From Verrucomicrobiaceae bacterium (GTDB lineage: Bacteria; Verrucomicrobiota; Verrucomicrobiia; Verrucomicrobiales; Verrucomicrobiaceae): a DNA stretch of 64,000 bases. This document shows, piece after piece, positions 36,295-46,183 of the stretch. The translations under genes and the position numbers were made by a program. The stretch is from assembly GCA_016795365.1 (NCBI GenBank), contig JAEUHN010000054.1, positions 62,001-126,000 of the forward strand. Direction: 5' to 3'. Under the pieces are notes generated by a model that worked only from the letters and a program-made list of their open reading frames with translations, did no database searches and had not been told where the DNA came from. Positions within the stretch are counted from its first letter, which is position 1. Each line of letters starts with the position of its first letter.

Positions 36295-38637
36295 TCACAG
36301 TTTCAAAGGTGTGATCGTCGTCGCCTTCGAGGTGTCCGGACGTGCGGGCCGTGGATCATACCAGCGTTCCTTGGGCGGCGGCGCTTTCGCATCGAGGTAG
36401 GTGCCCAGGCGCATCCTCAGGGCTTCCATGGCAGGTGCCGTTTCAGGGCCGAACTGGGACTTGCCCGCATCTTCCTCGTTCTTCTTCACGAGGGTGGCGC
36501 TGAGGCCAGGAATCGAACGAACTGCAGCCATCACGCTCTCACGACTCTCACCCGAAATGGCGCAGTATTGCGTGAGGTATTCGACCATTTGTTGACCGGC
36601 GCGGAAGGTCTTCAGGCGCATGCTCGGGACGGGACCTTTGGCCGTAGGATAGAAGACCGAGAGTTCATCCGGCTTCTGCCAGGCGTCAGCTTTGCCAATG
36701 GTATTCCACGGCACCACACCATCCGCGCCGAGCGCCCATGATTCGATGCACCATGCGGCGTTGGCGATGTTTGCAGTCCCGATCGCGTTCGCGCTGCCAT
36801 ACATGTAGTAAAGATTGCCGCAGTCCTTCGCACGACGTTGCACCCGAGGCCAGTATTTGCGCAGCACACCGCTGACGACTTCCACGTTCACGCAGTGATC
36901 GAGCAGCTCGCGCTGCCACTGCGGGCGGGAGATGTCGGCGCGGTAGGTGAGATGCACGTTACGGAATGGCGACACCGCGTTCCAGAATTCGCGGCCGTAG
37001 TGGCGGATCGCCCAGAAGTCCTGCGTGTGCACGGGTTCGTCGAAGATCCAGGCCGCAGTGCATTTCCTCCAGTCGTCCTTTTTGAAATAGACCTTGTTGT
37101 TGAGGTAGAACTCAAACATCGGCTCAGTCCAGCCTTTCGCTTCGAAGTGCTTGGCGATCTCGGCCGCAGCATTGCAGAACTGTGCCCAGTAAGCATCGTC
37201 GAACGCACTCTCGATCCAGTAGCCGCCCTTGAAATGCTCGTCGTGCTTCATCGGCCAGTTCTCGTTGAGCAAAAGGTAAAACGCCTCCACGGGAGCGGCA
37301 CCGCGCGGCAGGTCGGCGAACGCGCTGCCATCGAGCAGCGGGCCGAACTCGTCATCAAATTTCGCCCAGTCCCACTTCCCATCACCACCGATCTTCGGTG
37401 CTGGTTCATCCACCTTGCCCGTCCAGCCATACGGCAACTGATTGAGCACCAAGCGATGCTCGTGCGCGAGCCGGTAGTAGTCGCGCGGTTGATTGGGCAG
37501 GCCGTAGGCGTTCATCTGCGGCAGGAAGGACAGCTTGTCAGGCAGGGTGAAATTCCACACCGTGATCGTGAATGGCATGGAGGCGCCGGGGATCTCGACC
37601 GTGCCCTTCAAGTCGCCCGCTGGGGTGTTCTTCGACACATGGAGGTCGATGAAGGTGGCATCGCCCTCCGCTGCCCCGGCATCGAAGCCAGCGGGCACGA
37701 GCGGATCGTGAAACGCGCCCACCTTGGGCATGGAGTAGAGCTTCACCGTGATGTTCGGTGCCTTGACCACGACCTTGCTCAACTGGGCCGGGACGGAGAA
37801 CCCAATCGTCTCGCCCTTCGCCGCGAAGAAGTGGGTGGAGGCGAGCTTGTTGCCGAACACATCGGTGCATGACAACGAGGGGCTCACGGGTGCCACTCTC
37901 GGCACCGCAGGCAGCTTTGCTTCGGTGACAGATGCCTCGGTCGCTTGTGCCGTCGTGGCTGTGGTCGCTCCGTTTTCGAGCCACAATGTGAAGTAGGGTC
38001 GGTGGGCTTTCTTGTCTTCGCGGCTGGACACGTAGCGGTTTACGAAGTGGGTGAAGGTGACCGCGTTCCCGTCGCGGGCGTATTCGTTGCCCACATCGTC
38101 GATGACGTAGAAACCATGCGACCGTCCATCGAGTCGTGCCTGTGCCACCCCAGGCGAAATCGGGATGACTTGCCAGCCCTCGGCATCCGGCGGCGAAGCA
38201 TCGCCAAAGCCCCAGATCGATCCGCCTTCGCCGCACACCACGCTGGTGATGTCCGGCTCGTTGTTGCCCCAGCGCAGCTCACCGGTCTTCGCCCACACGA
38301 ACGAACTCGCCCCCGGCGTCTTCGCGTAACCGCTGCCCGTGCCTTCCACCCAGTCCTGCGTGATCGTGGAGACTGTGGTGCGCTGCAGCGGATGGTCTGG
38401 CGATGCCAAGTGCACATGGAGCTGTGCCTTGACGATCTTCTTCCCGTGCAGCGACGCAGGATCGAAGTCGATCAGGAAGAACTCCTGGATGCCCTTGAGC
38501 TTCAGCTTGGGCGATCCGCCATTGCTGCCTTCGACCTCCTTGGAGTAAGCGGAGATCCAAAGATCGCGCGAGACCTCCACACGCTGCTGGGCGTGCAGTG
38601 AAGCGACGGCGGTGAGGCAAAGGAGAAAGGATTTCAT
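36295..38637 (-). CDS. Exported DUF4091/GH123-like glycosidase-family protein
   Basis: About 780 residues from the ATG at 38637, where a clear signal peptide begins ([18 protein letters not shown]). The N-terminal part (about 20-290) is a carbohydrate-binding-like beta region with one [11 protein letters not shown] stretch. A linker domain follows, and from about residue 400 a catalytic-like region contains [29 protein letters not shown] and the C-terminal [18 protein letters not shown] that marks DUF4091. The family is related to GH123 and is common in Verrucomicrobia; many members are thought to act on glycans in the periplasm. The substrate is unknown. It is followed by the symporter gene on the same strand. 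Confidence 0.82.
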   Translation of the reverse strand: MKSFLLCLTAVASLHAQQRVEVSRDLWISAYSKEVEGSNGGSPKLKLKGIQEFFLIDFDPASLHGKKIVKAQLHVHLASPDHPLQRTTVSTITQDWVEGTGSGYAKTPGASSFVWAKTGELRWGNNEPDITSVVCGEGGSIWGFGDASPPDAEGWQVIPISPGVAQARLDGRSHGFYVIDDVGNEYARDGNAVTFTHFVNRYVSSREDKKAHRPYFTLWLENGATTATTAQATEASVTEAKLPAVPRVAPVSPSLSCTDVFGNKLASTHFFAAKGETIGFSVPAQLSKVVVKAPNITVKLYSMPKVGAFHDPLVPAGFDAGAAEGDATFIDLHVSKNTPAGDLKGTVEIPGASMPFTITVWNFTLPDKLSFLPQMNAYGLPNQPRDYYRLAHEHRLVLNQLPYGWTGKVDEPAPKIGGDGKWDWAKFDDEFGPLLDGSAFADLPRGAAPVEAFYLLLNENWPMKHDEHFKGGYWIESAFDDAYWAQFCNAAAEIAKHFEAKGWTEPMFEFYLNNKVYFKKDDWRKCTAAWIFDEPVHTQDFWAIRHYGREFWNAVSPFRNVHLTYRADISRPQWQRELLDHCVNVEVVSGVLRKYWPRVQRRAKDCGNLYYMYGSANAIGTANIANAAWCIESWALGADGVVPWNTIGKADAWQKPDELSVFYPTAKGPVPSMRLKTFRAGQQMVEYLTQYCAISGESRESVMAAVRSIPGLSATLVKKNEEDAGKSQFGPETAPAMEALRMRLGTYLDAKAPPPKERWYDPRPARPDTSKATTITPLKL

Positions 38638-38731
38638 GCGGGAGCGGGAACGGCTCCTGCATGGCACCTTTTGCAGTGCGAACTCAGGACACACTGCACA
38701 ACGAAGGGGGCGGATCGTGATCGATGTCGGA

Positions 38732-39499
38732 TCAGAACTTGTAGCCGATCGAGACACCTGCGGCCCAGGTGCTGCCATCGAACTTCGCGCCGATCTGAGA
38801 TGAGCCAAAGCGGACTTCTTCACTCCAGTTGTAGCCCGCTTGCACCTGAACGAACAAGCGGTTGCAGGGGAAGGTGTAGCGCAGGCTGGCTCCGCCCATC
38901 ACACCGAAGGCAGCTTCGGTGCCGGAAGCCGAGGCCTTGGTGCCGTAGCGGAAGATGCCGAACTCACCTTCGACGACTTCCTGAAAGGTTTCCTGCGTGC
39001 CGAAGAAATCACCGTTCACCAGCGTGAGCGTGGGACCCGCCATCACGCTGGCGGAGAAGCCGCCACCAAGGTCGGTGCGGGCCTCCAGAGCGAGCACGAA
39101 GCGGTTCATCGTGACTTCGAAATCGGAGATGTCCGAGGTGTAGATCTCGTCGGCACCTTCGCCCGCCTCGAACTCGCCGCTCTCCCAGCTCGCTTCCGCG
39201 CGGCCCCAGCCGAGGGACATGAGCAGCTGCGTGTTTTTGATCTGGGCGATTTTCTTCGAGATGGTCACGGACGGAGCTGCGACTTGATCGGATTCCTTGC
39301 GGGTGAAGGCCCGGGCATTGATCGAAGGCAGGGCCTTGGTGTCCCATTGCATGTTCATTTCCTGCCACTGCACACCCGCCGAAATCTCCCATGAGAGATC
39401 CGGGGACGAGGTGGTGACTGGACCGGTGGAAACAGGCTCCTTGGCAAAGGAGGTGAGCGCACTGAGAGCAAGGGCGGAGAAAAGAAGGGACGTTTTCAT
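38732..39499 (-). CDS. Outer-membrane beta-barrel protein, uncharacterised
   Basis: About 255 residues from the ATG at 39499. A signal peptide (about 1-20, LLFSALALSALTSFAKE) is followed by alternating hydrophobic/polar strands, and the chain ends in WAAGVSIGYKF, a C-terminal Phe typical of outer-membrane barrels. Segments such as RFVLALEARTDLGGGFSASVMAGPTLTLVNG and GVMGGASLRYTF look like transmembrane hairpins of an 8- to 10-stranded porin-like barrel. No family name. It lies 94 bp upstream of the DUF4091 gene on the same strand, so both could serve glycan uptake or breakdown. Confidence 0.75.
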   Translation of the reverse strand: MKTSLLFSALALSALTSFAKEPVSTGPVTTSSPDLSWEISAGVQWQEMNMQWDTKALPSINARAFTRKESDQVAAPSVTISKKIAQIKNTQLLMSLGWGRAEASWESGEFEAGEGADEIYTSDISDFEVTMNRFVLALEARTDLGGGFSASVMAGPTLTLVNGDFFGTQETFQEVVEGEFGIFRYGTKASASGTEAAFGVMGGASLRYTFPCNRLFVQVQAGYNWSEEVRFGSSQIGAKFDGSTWAAGVSIGYKF

Positions 39500-39643
39500 G
39501 TGGGGTGAGGCTAGGTGAATGTTACGCCTGACGGCTATAAGGGAGAATCCACGATGCGAAATCAAGCCTCGAATCAAACCAACGGTAACAAGATCGAAAT
39601 ATCGGCCTTGCTTTGACCTGTCAGGCTCCGTGATCGGCGCAGC

Positions 39644-40144
39644 TCAGCGGATGTCCACTTCCTCGCCCACGGCAGACTCATAGATCTGGTGGAGCAGGAA
39701 GGTTTGTCGTGCTGCGAGCTTCTGACCGAATTGGGCCATGACATACATGCCGAAGGCGATGGCGGCCATGCCGCTGAAGATCCAGAGTCCCCAGGCCGAC
39801 ATGCCCAGCCACCACTGGCAGGAGCCCAGGATGCCGGAGAACAATCCGAGTGTGCCCACGAGCAAGTAGCCGTAGAGGTAGGACGACCACATGTTGGCGT
39901 TTGGGCCGTATGTGCCCGTCACGAGTGTCTGGCCGTCCTCGGTGGTTTCCAGGCTCAGATTCAGGCGGGGCGACCAGTAATGACGATCCTGCTCCGGGAT
40001 GCGCAGGCAGATGAATCCAGGGAAGTTCTTCACCTCGCAACGGGATTGATTCGCCTTCACGCGGCTCACGATCTGCTCTCGCGCGGCATCGACTCCGAGA
40101 TCAATCACATGCGTAAACCGGGGCCTGATGCGGAAGCTGCTCAT
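39644..40144 (-). CDS. Small membrane protein, uncharacterised
   Basis: 166 residues. An N-terminal beta-rich cytoplasmic domain (about 1-85, with HVIDLGVDAAREQIVSRV and a tryptophan-rich EQDRHYWSPRL) is followed by two membrane helices (about 90-110 and 113-138). A short amphipathic tail ends the protein. The start is the ATG at 40144. I recognise no family. It is minus-strand between the barrel protein and the RsmB-like gene. Confidence 0.65.
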   Translation of the reverse strand: MSSFRIRPRFTHVIDLGVDAAREQIVSRVKANQSRCEVKNFPGFICLRIPEQDRHYWSPRLNLSLETTEDGQTLVTGTYGPNANMWSSYLYGYLLVGTLGLFSGILGSCQWWLGMSAWGLWIFSGMAAIAFGMYVMAQFGQKLAARQTFLLHQIYESAVGEEVDIR

Positions 40145-40238
40145 GCCGCCGGATCATCTTTGCCGCGATGGACGAAGTCAATCCGGGGCAAGATGAGCGG
40201 ACTCAAACGCAAGTGCGGCACACGAGCGCGGCTTGCGG

Positions 40239-41477
40239 TCAGGCTTTGGGCAGTTCTTTGCGAAGCAGACGGGCGGCGTAGAATCCATCGAAGCCGTTCT
40301 TGTTCGGCGTCCAGGTCTCCTCGTCTTCCAGCGTCCATTCATCGCCGTGCTCCTTGAGGAAGGCGTCGATCTGCTTGCGGTTCTCCATCGGCAGGATGCT
40401 GCAGGTGGCATAGACCAGCTTGCCGCCGGGCTTCACCATCTGGCTGTAGTCGCGCAGGATCTCGGCCTGGAGCTTGGTCAGGCGGTCGAGTTCTTCACGC
40501 GTGAGCTTCCACTTCGCATCGGGATTGCGGCGTAGCACGCCCGTGCCGGAGCAGGGGACGTCGAGGAGCACGCGGTCGGCCTTCTTGTTGAGCTTGGCAA
40601 TCACGCTTGGGCCTGTGATCAGGCGGGGCTCAATGATGCCGATCTTGTTGCGGCGGTAGCGCTTGGCCAGTTCGTCGAGCTTCCATTGATGGATGTCGAG
40701 GGCCACGATGTTGCCTTGATTCTTCATCAAGCAGGCGAGGTGCAAGGCCTTGCCACCGGCTCCGGCGCAGGCGTCCACCACCTTCATGCCGGGCTCCACC
40801 TGAAGGAAAGGAGCGATCAATTGTGAGCCACCGTCCTGAACCTCGAAGAGTCCATTGAAGAAGCACTGGCTCTTGAAAACGTTCTGCCGCTTGGTCAGCA
40901 CGAGTGCATCAGGCACGCCGGGCACGAGGTTGGCCTCGATTTCTTCCTTGGCGAGGTTCAGCTTCAGGGGTTTCACCTGGATCTTCACCGTGTTGGCGCG
41001 GAGGAAAACGTCAGCGGGGCGATTGAGTGCGCGGATGAGGTCAGGCCAGCCTTCGCCGATCTGGTTCTTGCCCAGCTGGTTGAGCCAGTCGGGGACGGAG
41101 GCCCGAATGGCCGGGGCAACGATCTCTTCCTCGCGATCGGAAATCTCCCCGGCATCCAGGTTCTGGCACTCCACGAACTGCGGCACCTCCTGAGTCTTCG
41201 AGCACCAGTAGGCACCCCACACTAGCCATGCGCGCTCGAGGGTGATCTTCTCAGGGATCAGGCACTCGGCATCGGGCAGCCCGGCCAGGTGCCAGTGCCA
41301 GCGCCACCAGCGCACGATCTCATACACGCTCTCCGCGAACATGCGGCGGTCACGAGCACCCCATTTCGGATGCGACTTGAAGCGGCGCTCGATGACTTTG
41401 TCCACGTAGAAACCCCGCGCCATCGTATCGACGAGGGCGTCCACGAGCTGGGAGATGAGATGGTAATGGAGATGCAC
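40239..41477 (-). CDS. RsmB/NOL1-NOP2-sun family RNA (cytosine-C5) methyltransferase
   Basis: 412 residues. An N-terminal NusB/RsmB-like helical region precedes a SAM-dependent methyltransferase domain. Seen are VVDACAGAGGKALHLACLM (SAM motif I), DVPCSGTGVLRRNPDAKW (catalytic Cys motif IV) and KLVYATCSILPMEN (second conserved Cys, motif VI). The two Cys residues are the double-cysteine signature of m5C RNA methyltransferases. The start is a GTG at 41477. Whether the target is 16S rRNA position 967 (RsmB) or another site cannot be seen. Confidence 0.88.
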   Translation of the reverse strand: MHLHYHLISQLVDALVDTMARGFYVDKVIERRFKSHPKWGARDRRMFAESVYEIVRWWRWHWHLAGLPDAECLIPEKITLERAWLVWGAYWCSKTQEVPQFVECQNLDAGEISDREEEIVAPAIRASVPDWLNQLGKNQIGEGWPDLIRALNRPADVFLRANTVKIQVKPLKLNLAKEEIEANLVPGVPDALVLTKRQNVFKSQCFFNGLFEVQDGGSQLIAPFLQVEPGMKVVDACAGAGGKALHLACLMKNQGNIVALDIHQWKLDELAKRYRRNKIGIIEPRLITGPSVIAKLNKKADRVLLDVPCSGTGVLRRNPDAKWKLTREELDRLTKLQAEILRDYSQMVKPGGKLVYATCSILPMENRKQIDAFLKEHGDEWTLEDEETWTPNKNGFDGFYAARLLRKELPKA

Positions 41478-41566
41478 AGTCTGTCTTCGATGCCGCGAGG
41501 CGTCGGGCTGCGCAAGTCTTCATTCGTGCGCTTGACTCCTGGCAGCCCTTGCGGTCATGAAAGGCC

Positions 41567-42460
41567 ATGGCTTCCGCAAAAGACTGGATCGACGCCGCCC
41601 GGCCCAAGACGCTCGGGGCGGCCATTGCCCCTGTGCTCGTGGGCACAGTGATCGGGTGGCGGTTTGGCGGGCAATGGCATCCCTGGCTGGCCGCGTGCAC
41701 GCTGCTCTCCTGCATCGCGCTCCAGGTGGCGACGAACTGGTTCAACGACGCCATCGACTTCGTCAAAGGCAGCGACACTGCGGAGCGCCTGGGTCCGCGA
41801 CGTATCACGGCGAGTGGAGTGGTTACGGCCAAGCAGGTGCTAACCGCCGCATGCTGGATGCTCGCCATCGCCGCAGCGCTGAGCGTGCCGCTGATCCTCG
41901 CCCGTGGCTGGCCCATCGTCGCCATCGGCATTCCTTCGCTCTATTTTTGCTACGGCTACACCGGAGGTCCTGCGCCGCTGGCGTATCGCGGACTGGGCGA
42001 GCTGTTTGTCATCTTGTTCTTCGGCCTTGTCGCCGTCACGGGCTCGGCTTTCGTGCAGAGTGGTCAGTGGCACTTCGAGGCCCTGATCGCAGGCTTTCAG
42101 ATCGGCTGCCTCAGCACCGTGCTCATCGCGATCAACAATCTTCGCGACGTTCCGGAAGACACGAAGAGCGGGAAGAAGACGCTGGCCGTGCGCTTCGGCA
42201 CGACGTTTGCGAAGTGGGAGATCACGGGGCTCATTGTGGTAGCGCTGGGACTCAATGCCTACTGGTGGAGTCTGGGTGCGACCAACATCTTGGGGCGCCA
42301 CCCCGTAATGTTCGTTATTGGGATTTGGATTGTGGTGCGGGTCTGGTTGCAGAGTCCCGAGCACTCCTGGAACAAGCTGCTGGCGGTCTCGGGTCTTTAC
42401 CTGCTGGTCTCCGCAATTTCGCTCGTCTCAGTGATCGATCGGATCGTGGTCAGGCATTGA
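41567..42460 (+). CDS. menA: 1,4-dihydroxy-2-naphthoate polyprenyltransferase
   Basis: Membrane prenyltransferase that attaches the isoprenoid tail to DHNA in menaquinone synthesis. 297 residues and about eight or nine membrane helices. The two aspartate-rich motifs are NWFNDAIDFVKGSD (near residue 58) and NNLRDVPEDTKSGKKTLAVRFG (near 191-212), the latter matching MenA. ATG at 41567. It is the first of three plus-strand men genes, although a repeat-bearing 284-bp gap separates it from menC. Confidence 0.93.
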   Translation: MASAKDWIDAARPKTLGAAIAPVLVGTVIGWRFGGQWHPWLAACTLLSCIALQVATNWFNDAIDFVKGSDTAERLGPRRITASGVVTAKQVLTAACWMLAIAAALSVPLILARGWPIVAIGIPSLYFCYGYTGGPAPLAYRGLGELFVILFFGLVAVTGSAFVQSGQWHFEALIAGFQIGCLSTVLIAINNLRDVPEDTKSGKKTLAVRFGTTFAKWEITGLIVVALGLNAYWWSLGATNILGRHPVMFVIGIWIVVRVWLQSPEHSWNKLLAVSGLYLLVSAISLVSVIDRIVVRH

Positions 42461-42517
42461 CGGGGCATCCGAGACTCAAGCGTGCTCTTGGATCTGGCAC
42501 GCTGTTTGGCTGACCAC

Positions 42518-42675
42518 GAATGAAAATTGGAAATTGGGAACTTGAGATTGGAAAGGTGGAGCCAGGGTGGCGACGATAACGACAGGCAATTCGGCTCAGG
42601 ACTCCATCGCGCATCGAGATCCAGCTCCGGCCTGCCATTTCCCATTTCAAGTTTCCACTTTTCACTTTCCAATGC
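42518..42675. repeat. Paired inverted heptanucleotide repeat arms between menA and menC
   Basis: The left arm is GAATGAA, AATTGGA, AATTGGG, AACTTGA, GATTGGA, AAGGTGG (42518-42559). The right arm is GCCATTT, CCCATTT, CAAGTTT, CCACTTT, TCACTTT, CCAATGC (42634-42675). They are inverted and A/T-richer than the surrounding DNA. The separating 74 bp shows no gene. The element fills most of the men intergenic gap and could form an imperfect hairpin. Confidence 0.8.
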
Positions 42676-42744
42676 AGCTCATCCCTGCGCTCCTCATTTC
42701 CTCAAAGCCAGCATCTGCCCAGAATCGTATCCGCCTGTCCTCAC

Positions 42745-43704
42745 GTGTCCTCCATCTACATTCATCGCTACACCTTGCGCAGCGGCGCGGCGCTGAACTC
42801 CGCCTCGGTGCGGCGTGAGTTCCCGGGAGCACTGATCTGCGTGGAGGGAGGATTCGCGGCCGTGCATCCGTGGCCGGAGTTTGGAGACGCTTCGCTGGAG
42901 GTGCAATTGCAGACCTTACGCGACGGCGGCACCACACCCTTGCTCGAGCGCGCGCTGCACTGTGCCGATCTCGATCGGGAGGCACGCGCGCAGGGGGTGA
43001 GTTTGTTCGAGGGCCTGGAGGTGCCGCGCAGCCACTACTCATGGAGCCAGTCGCTGCCGACGGAGATGCAACTGCGCTACCTCCAGTCGCAGGGCTTCAC
43101 CGCGATCAAGGTGAAGGGCTTTGCGAACTATGGCGAGACCCGTCGCTTCCTCGAGTGTGTGGCCAAGGCGATGCCAGAGCTGAAACTGCGCGTGGATTTC
43201 AATGGCTGCCTGGATGCGCCGACGTTTGGCAAGTTCATCGAGTTCCTGCCGCTGCGAGTCTATCGCCAGCTCGATCTCATCGAAGACCCGGTGCCCTATG
43301 ATGCCGCGATGTGGCAGGGCTTTCGCGACAAGTGGGGAGTGCGGCTCGCGCTCGACAAGGGCTGGCGCAACGGCACCACGGGCTTCGATGCGGTGGTGGT
43401 AAAGCCTGCACGACGCGACTGGCGCGTGGTCGCGGACGTGCATCCGCAGTCGCCGCTCATGCTCACCTCGGCCATGGACCATGCCTTGGGCCAGGCTTAT
43501 GCGGCCTACGAGGCGGCGCTCGCATGGCGTGATCATGCCGGGCTGGTGGAGCAGTGCGGTCTGGTCACGCATCATCTCTTCGACGGCGATCCCTTCTTTG
43601 AGCGCTTGTCCGTGATCGACGGAGTGCTCCAAGTGGATCGCTCGGGCACTGGGCTGGGCTTTGATGACTTACTGAATTCACTTGAATGGGAAGTGCTGAG
43701 CTAA
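42745..43704 (+). CDS. menC: o-Succinylbenzoate synthase
   Basis: Enolase-superfamily enzyme that dehydrates SHCHC to o-succinylbenzoate in menaquinone synthesis. 319 residues from a GTG at 42745. The superfamily residues are visible in order: the catalytic Lys in GFTAIKVKGF, the metal ligands Asp in LRVDFNGC, Glu in LIEDPVP and Asp in LALDKGW, then Lys in VVVKPAR. The shorter N-terminal lid is typical of proteobacterial-type MenC rather than enzymes with longer lids. The 3' end overlaps menE by 19 bp, indicating coupled translation. Confidence 0.9.
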   Translation: MSSIYIHRYTLRSGAALNSASVRREFPGALICVEGGFAAVHPWPEFGDASLEVQLQTLRDGGTTPLLERALHCADLDREARAQGVSLFEGLEVPRSHYSWSQSLPTEMQLRYLQSQGFTAIKVKGFANYGETRRFLECVAKAMPELKLRVDFNGCLDAPTFGKFIEFLPLRVYRQLDLIEDPVPYDAAMWQGFRDKWGVRLALDKGWRNGTTGFDAVVVKPARRDWRVVADVHPQSPLMLTSAMDHALGQAYAAYEAALAWRDHAGLVEQCGLVTHHLFDGDPFFERLSVIDGVLQVDRSGTGLGFDDLLNSLEWEVLS

Positions 43705-44768
43705 CCTCCACCGCCTTCTGGCACAGCAATGACTCGCACGGCTTGAGTGCTGTAGCCCCGCTGGGGCTTGCGCCACGCGGGCATTTGCTGGTGCAAACCT
43801 CCGGCACCGAAGGCATGTCGAAGTGGTGCGCGATCAGCAAGCAGGCCTTCCTCGCCAATGCTGAAGCGGTGAACACGCACCTTGCCGCAAGCGCTGAGGA
43901 TCGCTGGCTGCTGGCGCTGCCGATCCATCATGTGGGTGGATTCGCCATTCATGCACGAGCTTGGTTGAATGGTGCGGCGGTGGTGCCATTCGAGGGACGG
44001 TGGGACGCCGAGCGTTTCGCGACGGTGTGCCGGGCCGAACGAATCACGCTCACCTCGCTGGTGCCGACGCAGGTCTTTGATCTGGTGCAGCAGCAACTCC
44101 GCGCTCCGGCCTCGATCCGTGCCATCGTGGTGGGTGGAGGTGCGCTGGCGAAGGAACTCGGGCAACGCGCTCGTGCTCTCGGCTGGCCGGTGTTGCAATC
44201 GTTTGGCATGACGGAAACGGGTTCGCAAATCGCGACGGAACCGCTCTCGCACCTCTTTTCCGGCTTTGATCCAGAGAAGCTGGAGGTGCTGCCGCACTGG
44301 GATTTGCAAGCTGACGCCGATGGCACGCTGACGGTGCAGGGACCGGCCTTGGCGAGCGGCTACGTCATCGGTAATCAATGGAAGCCGATCGGGAACTCGC
44401 TGCTCACCAGGGATCGGGTGCAGCTCTGGAGCGAGGATGGGCGACGCTTCCTGCGGTTCCTGGGTCGCGACTCCCAGATGCTCAAGATCCTGGGCGAACT
44501 GGTGGCGCTGCCGCCTTTGCAGTCGCGGCTGGATTCGCTAGCGCTGGGCCGTGTGGATCGCTGCGTGCTGGTGCCTGTCGAGGACGCCCGGCGCGGCACC
44601 TCGCTGGTGCTGGCGTCCACGGATGCGCGGGCTGTGGGATTGGTGGATGAGTTCAATGCCAGCGTGCAGCCCTTCGAGCGGATCGAGCGCTTCGTGAGGG
44701 TCGCTGACCTGCCTTTGACGGACCTGGGCAAGGTGCGACTGGCTGAGCTGGCGGCACGGATTGCATGA
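43686..44768 (+). CDS. menE: o-Succinylbenzoate-CoA ligase
   Basis: Adenylate-forming enzyme that makes OSB-CoA from o-succinylbenzoate, ATP and CoA. 360 residues, shorter than the common 450-490. The AMP-binding motif LLVQTSGTEGMSKWC is at about residues 34-49, so the usual N-terminal domain is missing or reduced, as in other compact MenE. Also seen are SFGMTETGSQIATEPL, a DGTLTVQGP segment, and a C-terminal KILGELVALPPLQSRLDSL. The start overlaps menC. menD, menB and menF are not in the window, so the pathway is split. Confidence 0.87.
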   Translation: MGSAELTSTAFWHSNDSHGLSAVAPLGLAPRGHLLVQTSGTEGMSKWCAISKQAFLANAEAVNTHLAASAEDRWLLALPIHHVGGFAIHARAWLNGAAVVPFEGRWDAERFATVCRAERITLTSLVPTQVFDLVQQQLRAPASIRAIVVGGGALAKELGQRARALGWPVLQSFGMTETGSQIATEPLSHLFSGFDPEKLEVLPHWDLQADADGTLTVQGPALASGYVIGNQWKPIGNSLLTRDRVQLWSEDGRRFLRFLGRDSQMLKILGELVALPPLQSRLDSLALGRVDRCVLVPVEDARRGTSLVLASTDARAVGLVDEFNASVQPFERIERFVRVADLPLTDLGKVRLAELAARIA

Positions 44769-44841
44769 AGGGGAGTGCTTTGCCCTTTGCCCAACTGCAA
44801 TCCCTTGCTAAGCATCGCGCCTCCCTTTCCCCCCGAAGGAC

Positions 44842-46119
44842 ATGCGAATCGTTCACCTCACCCCTGGCACGGGCTCTTTCCATTGCGGAAGCTGCCTGCG
44901 CGACAATGCCCTCATCAAAGCCCTGCGCGTGCGCAAGCACGACGCCATCATGGTGCCCCTGTATCTCCCGCTGGTGACGGACAATCTGGCTGCCAACCCC
45001 GAGATCGACATCCAGGTGGGCGGTGTGTCGCTCTACCTCGCGCAAAAGATGCCGTGGACGCGCCACCTTCCGCGCTTCATCCACCGCTGGCTGAACAGCC
45101 CTGATCGCCTGCGCAATGCCTCGAAGAAGATGGGCATGACCGCGGCTGCGACCCTCGGCGAGATGACGCTGGGCTCTCTCCAGGGCAAGGACAGCACGCA
45201 ATGGTCTGAGTGGCAGCGCCTCATCGATTGGTTGAAGACTCAGCCGAAGCCCGATGTGATTTCGTTGTCCAACAGTCTCCTCTGCGGCCTCGTGCCCGCA
45301 TTGGCTGAGGAGTTCCCTGGGGCCAAGATCGTCGTCTCGCTCCAGGGCGAAGATTCCTTTCTCGATACCCTTCCTGAGCCCTACAAGGAACAGTGCTGGG
45401 ATGCCCTGCGAGCGATCGCCAGGAAGGTCACGCTCTTTGTTTCGCCCAGTCAATTCTATGCCGATCTCATCAACAAGCGCCTCGGCCTTGATGGTTCGCA
45501 GATGCGTGTGGTGCCCAACGGCATGGACCTGCACTCCTTCCCCACGGCTGATCCTGATCCAAACTTCCCCACGATCGGCTACTTCGCCCGCATGATTCAT
45601 GGCAAGGGCCTGACGATGGTGGTGGATGCCTTCATCGCGCTGGCCAAGAAGGGCACTGTGCCTCGCCTGAAGCTGCGCATCGGCGGAGCCTACACCGCAG
45701 CGGACGAGGAGTATGTGAACGGCCTGAAGCAGAAGATCGCCGATGCTGGACTCACCCAACGCGTCGAGTGGCTGCCCAATGTCAGCTTCAACGAGAAGGT
45801 GCGCTTCTTCCGTGAGCTGTCGGTCTTCAGCGTCCCTGCCACGTATGGCGAGGCCTTCGGTTTGTATGTGATCGAAGCCATGGCCAGCGGCGTGCCGGTG
45901 GTGCAGCCGGATCATGGTGCCTTCCCCGAGATCATCGCGGCGACCAAGGGCGGTGTGCTCTGCAAGCCCGATGATCTCGACTCGCTGACCAGCGCGCTGG
46001 AGGACCTGCTGATCGATCACAACAAGCGTGATCAACTCGCCAACGATGGTATCCCCAGAGTGCGTGATGAATACAGCGCAACCAAGATGGCCGAGCGCTT
46101 CGAGGCGATCCTGCAATAG
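44842..46119 (+). CDS. GT4-family glycosyltransferase
   Basis: 425 residues with a GT-B fold. The N-terminal start MRIVHLTPGTGSFHCGSC fits, a PSQFYADLINKRLG hinge follows, and the donor-binding domain carries VPNGMDLHSFP, IGYFARMIHGKGL and the E-x7-E motif YGEAFGLYVIEAMASG with PVVQPDHGAFPEI. GT4 retaining enzymes use nucleotide-sugar donors; acceptor and product are unknown. It lies 74 bp after menE, with a pyrimidine-rich leader and a GAAGGA sequence before ATG. The terminator at 46131 follows it, so it ends the transcript begun by the men genes. Confidence 0.87.
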   Translation: MRIVHLTPGTGSFHCGSCLRDNALIKALRVRKHDAIMVPLYLPLVTDNLAANPEIDIQVGGVSLYLAQKMPWTRHLPRFIHRWLNSPDRLRNASKKMGMTAAATLGEMTLGSLQGKDSTQWSEWQRLIDWLKTQPKPDVISLSNSLLCGLVPALAEEFPGAKIVVSLQGEDSFLDTLPEPYKEQCWDALRAIARKVTLFVSPSQFYADLINKRLGLDGSQMRVVPNGMDLHSFPTADPDPNFPTIGYFARMIHGKGLTMVVDAFIALAKKGTVPRLKLRIGGAYTAADEEYVNGLKQKIADAGLTQRVEWLPNVSFNEKVRFFRELSVFSVPATYGEAFGLYVIEAMASGVPVVQPDHGAFPEIIAATKGGVLCKPDDLDSLTSALEDLLIDHNKRDQLANDGIPRVRDEYSATKMAERFEAILQ

Positions 46120-46130
46120 GTGGCAAAACA

Positions 46131-46158
46131 AACGGGCGGACCTTTCGGCCCGCCCGTT
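46131..46158. terminator. GC-rich hairpin between convergent genes, bidirectional terminator
   Basis: AACGGGCGG (46131-46139) and CCGCCCGTT (46150-46158) form a 9-bp stem, extended inward by two more G-C pairs around a TTTC loop with one mismatch. It lies between the glycosyltransferase and the convergent adenylate-forming gene. There is a TTT in the loop rather than a clear U-tract after the stem, so it acts as a strong hairpin in both directions. Confidence comes from the stem and the site. Confidence 0.75.
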
Positions 46159-46183
46159 GCAGATCGGTTGATCGACGGCTGAA